From: Phoronis australis
Taxonomy: Eukaryota; Phoronida; Phoronidae
Direction: 5' to 3'
DNA: 64,000 nt
Assembly: GCA_002633005.1 (NCBI GenBank)
Contig: NMRA01000823.1
Span: forward strand, 32,358-96,357
Shown here: positions 61,405 to 64,000 of the stretch, piece after piece
Numbering within the stretch: position 1 is the stretch's first letter
How the letters are laid out: each line of letters starts with the position of its first letter
Notes under the pieces: model-generated
Database searches by the model: none
Told to the model about the DNA's origin: nothing
Seen by the model: only the letters and a program-made list of their open reading frames with translations
Position numbers and translations under genes: made by a program

Positions 61405-63656
61405 CTAAATACAATCAAAGTGAGAGGGAAAATGAACAATTGACCTACACAGTATGAGGTTATAAGAACCTATATGACTAGATCCGTTCGAGAAAGCCGC
61501 GGGACCAAGCGCGATTTGTGGAACAGAAAGTCCTTCAAACTGCATGTTTTATACTACAGTAAAACACTTTAAAACGACGGTAAAAACATTTATAAAAAAA
61601 CGCTATCTATCGAGCCCAACGGGTGTGGCCCTTCATATAAAGTGTGAAGATAAACGGAACGAAAGGATCTCTTTACCAAGCTGTTCAAAACATTTTAAAT
61701 TATCCCGCATTGTCCCATTTTACCAAGATTCAATGCGTGTCATTTTAACACGTAACATACACTATAACAGCAGCTTAGATTGTAAAATCACCGGACCCAG
61801 GGGGGCAAACAAAACAACCGACTTACATGTAACCGCGGCCCAGTCACCAGTACGCCGGTTTTCTCTCAGTTGCCGCCCCATACAGATAAATTTACATTCG
61901 CATAATTAGGACAGTAATAGCGTTTCACTCAAATAGAAGTCAGGAATAATGACAGTGATAATATTTATAAATAACACTTATTTATGACGGTAACAAAGAT
62001 TTGTTACGATAAAAATTTGCCAATCAGAAGCCTCGAATGATGACAGTAACAAATATCTCTTGATGTTGCAAAATAGGACCCATCCCGGATAATACAGCAG
62101 CACTCGAGTCTGGCTGTATTTAGGCCTACCCACAATACCATAAGCATATGCCAGTCAGACACATTTGCTTCCTCACATTCGTGTCATTGAATACTTTGCA
62201 AGTTTTTCTCGGCGACATTACTCTATTCGTCCTTCCAATGCTGTGAAGTACTACTGTCGTGCTGTGCGTTGCAACTCCGAAGCGAGAAAGTTTGATAAAC
62301 TGGAGAAACACCTCAGTGTGGATGCGTGGTCGAGAAGTTCTTCGCCTTCCCGACATCAACGGGATGCGCGAAATAAAATGAAGAGCGAGTGGGTAAATCA
62401 AGTTCGTCGGGTTAAATTAAATTTCCTTTCTTGAAGATACCTGTTCAATTCCGGCTCTTAATTAAGGGTTGAAATCGGGAATATTTCCACGACCGCACAC
62501 CTTGTCGGTTTCCAACATGACCTGAGAAAGTGCCCGATTTCCAAAACGAGGTCACGCGCTTCCCTATCTCCGACACTAAGGAGAGTTCTATAGCCGTACA
62601 GCCCTATTCCACGTCTTCGTTATTTCTTATTTCTGGTTGGCAGATTCATTAATTATCCACCCCTGCGTTTGCAATAACATGCAGTATGGGCTTGTGGAAT
62701 CATGTTTTGGAGATTGGAACTGAACAACATGTTTAGTTGGGTTGCACTTTTAACTGTGTGTAATTTGTGTCTTGTATTACATTTAAGAAGAAATAAAACC
62801 ATGCAATAAGACGATCTATGACCCTATTCTGGGCTCGAGGCTCTCGTGAGATTAGGTGTAATGACAAACGTGACAGAGACATGAAGACACGCAAAATTTA
62901 AAATACTACCAGTCGTTACGGTATGACTATCGTAAGTTTACCTAGTCTTACCTAGTCTCAGCTCCAAGTTTTGAAGTTGAAATTCTCCAATTTCGAGTTT
63001 TGGAATCATGGCAAAGCAATGCGCTGCTGTTAGCACGTGCCGGCGGCCAATCAGGATTGCGCCACATAAGAACATGCCATTTTCAGGATCATTTGGAAGA
63101 TAGTAATACATCATAGCCTGTAAAAAAACAAGGGATGCTGACTACATGTCCAGCGGACATGGGGAAAACCCTTGTCGCGTGCTGCAAATCTCTTACCTCA
63201 GCGTCTCCCACCAGACACGGTACTGGCAATTTCAAGAAGACAGAAATATCAGATGTTGTGAACTAATATCGTTTATTATGTACAGTACATGATTTGGCAG
63301 GTCATCAAGTTTAAAATCCATATTTTGGGAACAATAATTTTATTTTCCATTTTGACTACTCATATTGACCGCTGCTATGGTAACGACCTCTCTTGTTCGC
63401 AAGACAATGCTTTACCACTGCGCCACGGGACATTGCGCCACATGCGCGTCATGGAACTCATGAACGCGCGTCATCATCACATTAATGGGGTCTGAAAACC
63501 AATATATGAACCTCGGTGAAGTCAGCCATTGTATACTATTCAACATGTACGTGTAAATAGCCTTTCAGAATGCAAAGGGAAACATGAAGTTGGATACCTG
63601 CCATGGAGCTGATCCAGTCGGGGCTTCTTCTCCTCCCACAATCCGACCTGTTTGTT
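60803..63656 (-). CDS. Trypsin-fold serine protease (thrombin/MASP-like), catalytic domain; 5' end outside window
   Basis: Three exons join in frame on the minus strand: 63656-63598, 63117-62952 and 61404-60803. They give a whole S1 peptidase domain from the activation site QTGRIVGGEEAPTGSAPWQ, through the catalytic histidine in LTAAHC, the aspartate in FDNDIAIIEL and VTTGWG, to the serine in DTCSGDSGGP, and end RKWIHDKMAPNNGRSLFL. The aspartate six residues before the serine predicts cleavage after Arg or Lys. VTDNMFCAG, GGPFVVKHPRNNRWYLVGIV and tyrosine in the SYAFFTRV turn (position 225 by chymotrypsin numbering) recall thrombin and related clotting or complement proteases. VCLG supplies the cysteine that usually ties the domain to an upstream chain, so more domains are expected beyond the window. 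Whether these are CUB, Gla, kringle or sushi cannot be seen. Confidence 0.88.
61405..62951 (-). other. Serine protease intron between His and Asp/Ser exons
   Basis: 1.55 kb, donor GTAAGACTAGG, acceptor GTATTTAG. It contains open frames on the + strand (61,544-61,909 and 62,165-62,434) without recognisable motifs; I do not call them genes. Confidence 0.7.
62952..63117 (-). CDS. Serine protease exon with catalytic histidine
   Basis: The acceptor TTTTTTTACAG precedes GCT ATG ATG, phase 0. It encodes AMMYYYLPNDPENGMFLCG, AILIGRRHVLTAAHCF and IGEFQLQNLELRL and ends with the first base of a glycine codon at donor GTAAGA. The catalytic histidine codon is at 63,019-63,021. This short exon was not visible as a long open frame. 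Confidence 0.9.
63360..63432 (-). repeat. tRNA-like SINE fragment (A box only)
   Basis: The minus strand reads CCCGTGGCGCAGTGGTAAAG, CATTGTCTTGCGAACAAGAG and AGGTCGTTACC. The A box is excellent and the following arm resembles tRNA-derived SINEs, but the expected GTTCGA B box is lost. It lies in the intron between the first two visible protease exons. Confidence 0.4.
63598..63656 (-). CDS. Serine protease exon with activation site
   Basis: A 59-base exon after acceptor GGGGTCTCTAG. Two leading bases complete a codon from an exon outside the window, then QTGRIVGGEEAPTGSAPWQ and donor CAG-GTATCC in phase 0. The R-IVGG bond is the usual zymogen cleavage point; the new N-terminal Ile would pair with the Asp next to the catalytic Ser. 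Confidence 0.85.
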
Positions 63657-63674
63657 CTAGAGACCCCTCTTCTA

Positions 63675-64000
63675 GTTGATTTTGTACGGGCAGTCCGCAT
63701 TCTAGTTAGACGAGAGAAAGTAATATTTTTAAGTTGATTCTACGGGCAGTCCGCATTCTAGTTAGACGAGAGAAAGTAATATTTTTAAGTTGATTCTACG
63801 GGCAGTCCGCATTCTAGTTAGACGAGAGAAAGTAATGTTTTTAAGTTGATTCTACGGGCAGTCCGCATTCTAGTTAGACGAGAGAAAGTAATGTTTTTAA
63901 GTTGATTCTACGGGCAGCCCGCATTCTAATTAGACGAGAGAAAGAAATATTTGTAAGTTGATTCTACGGGCAGTCCGCATTCTAGTTAGACGAGAGAAAG
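63675..64000. repeat. 56-bp tandem repeat array, six copies, open at the window edge
   Basis: Units beginning GTTGATTCTACGGGCAGTCC and running through GCATTCTAGTTAGACGAGAG to AAAGTAATATTTTTAA start at 63,675 (58 bp), 63,733, 63,789, 63,845, 63,901 and 63,957. Copies are nearly identical; the fifth differs at several bases. The array ends 19 bp upstream (transcription sense) of the protease activation-site exon and continues past the window edge. Confidence 0.95.

Noticed and set aside
63195-63262. Candidate protease exon reading PCLVGDAE before a GTAAGAG donor, in frame with the His exon
   Set aside because: It resembles a weak IVGG-type start, but the exon at 63,598-63,656 gives the proper R-IVGG and PWQ and joins in phase to the His exon, so this is a chance match.
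1-64000. Prokaryote-like features: operons, CRISPR arrays, phage or toxin-antitoxin modules
   Set aside because: The window is clearly animal nuclear DNA with spliced genes; the only regular array (63,675-64,000) has no spacers and is a plain tandem repeat.

Overview
This window looks like nuclear DNA of a multicellular animal, most likely a marine invertebrate. The evidence is a complete Wnt5 gene split by introns of about 11.7, 14.4 and 3.5 kb with consensus GT-AG borders, part of a trypsin-fold serine protease gene with introns, a decayed TRIM-NHL gene, a DIRS/Ngaro-type retrotransposon relic, and many short inverted-repeat elements. The octamer TACATGTA is strikingly over-represented. I cannot name the species. 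The Wnt5 start (MAG-AM, then the WWNLG-type junction) resembles the vertebrate Wnt5a pattern as I remember it, which is compatible with a deuterostome but is not proof.

Layout, left to right. At 258-1515 lies a broken DIRS/Ngaro-type reverse transcriptase followed by two copies of a roughly 130-bp direct repeat. From 1.5 to 8.4 kb there is non-coding DNA with a nested pair of inverted-repeat elements (5.8-7.05 kb). At 8.43-10.35 kb is an apparently intronless TRIM-family pseudogene (degenerate RING, B-boxes, coiled coil, NHL repeats) on the + strand. From 10.35 to 17.57 kb there is non-coding DNA with tRNA-like SINE remnants and a small minisatellite.

From 17,568 to 48,227 the minus strand carries wnt5: four coding exons that join in frame to a 366-residue protein with 24 cysteines outside the signal peptide. 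Its introns carry several short element families (copies near 27.5, 29.2, 29.5, 36.9, 40.5, 41.0 and 43.1-43.4 kb). From 48.3 to 60.8 kb is the interval upstream of wnt5. It has no convincing gene but holds an inverted-repeat element with a hammerhead-like core (49.5-49.8 kb), a tRNA-like SINE (56.7 kb) and two further short elements (59.06 and 59.5 kb). From 60,803 to the right edge the minus strand carries the catalytic half of a thrombin/MASP-like serine protease. Its upstream exons lie beyond the window, and a 56-bp tandem array occupies the intron just before its first visible exon.

wnt5 and the protease are transcribed in the same direction, with the protease upstream, but nothing suggests they work together. 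I found no operon, CRISPR array or other multi-gene system. The less ordinary material is the repeat biology: hairpin-ended elements, a clustered palindrome family, a possible ribozyme-bearing foldback, and an acceptor-like tandem repeat.
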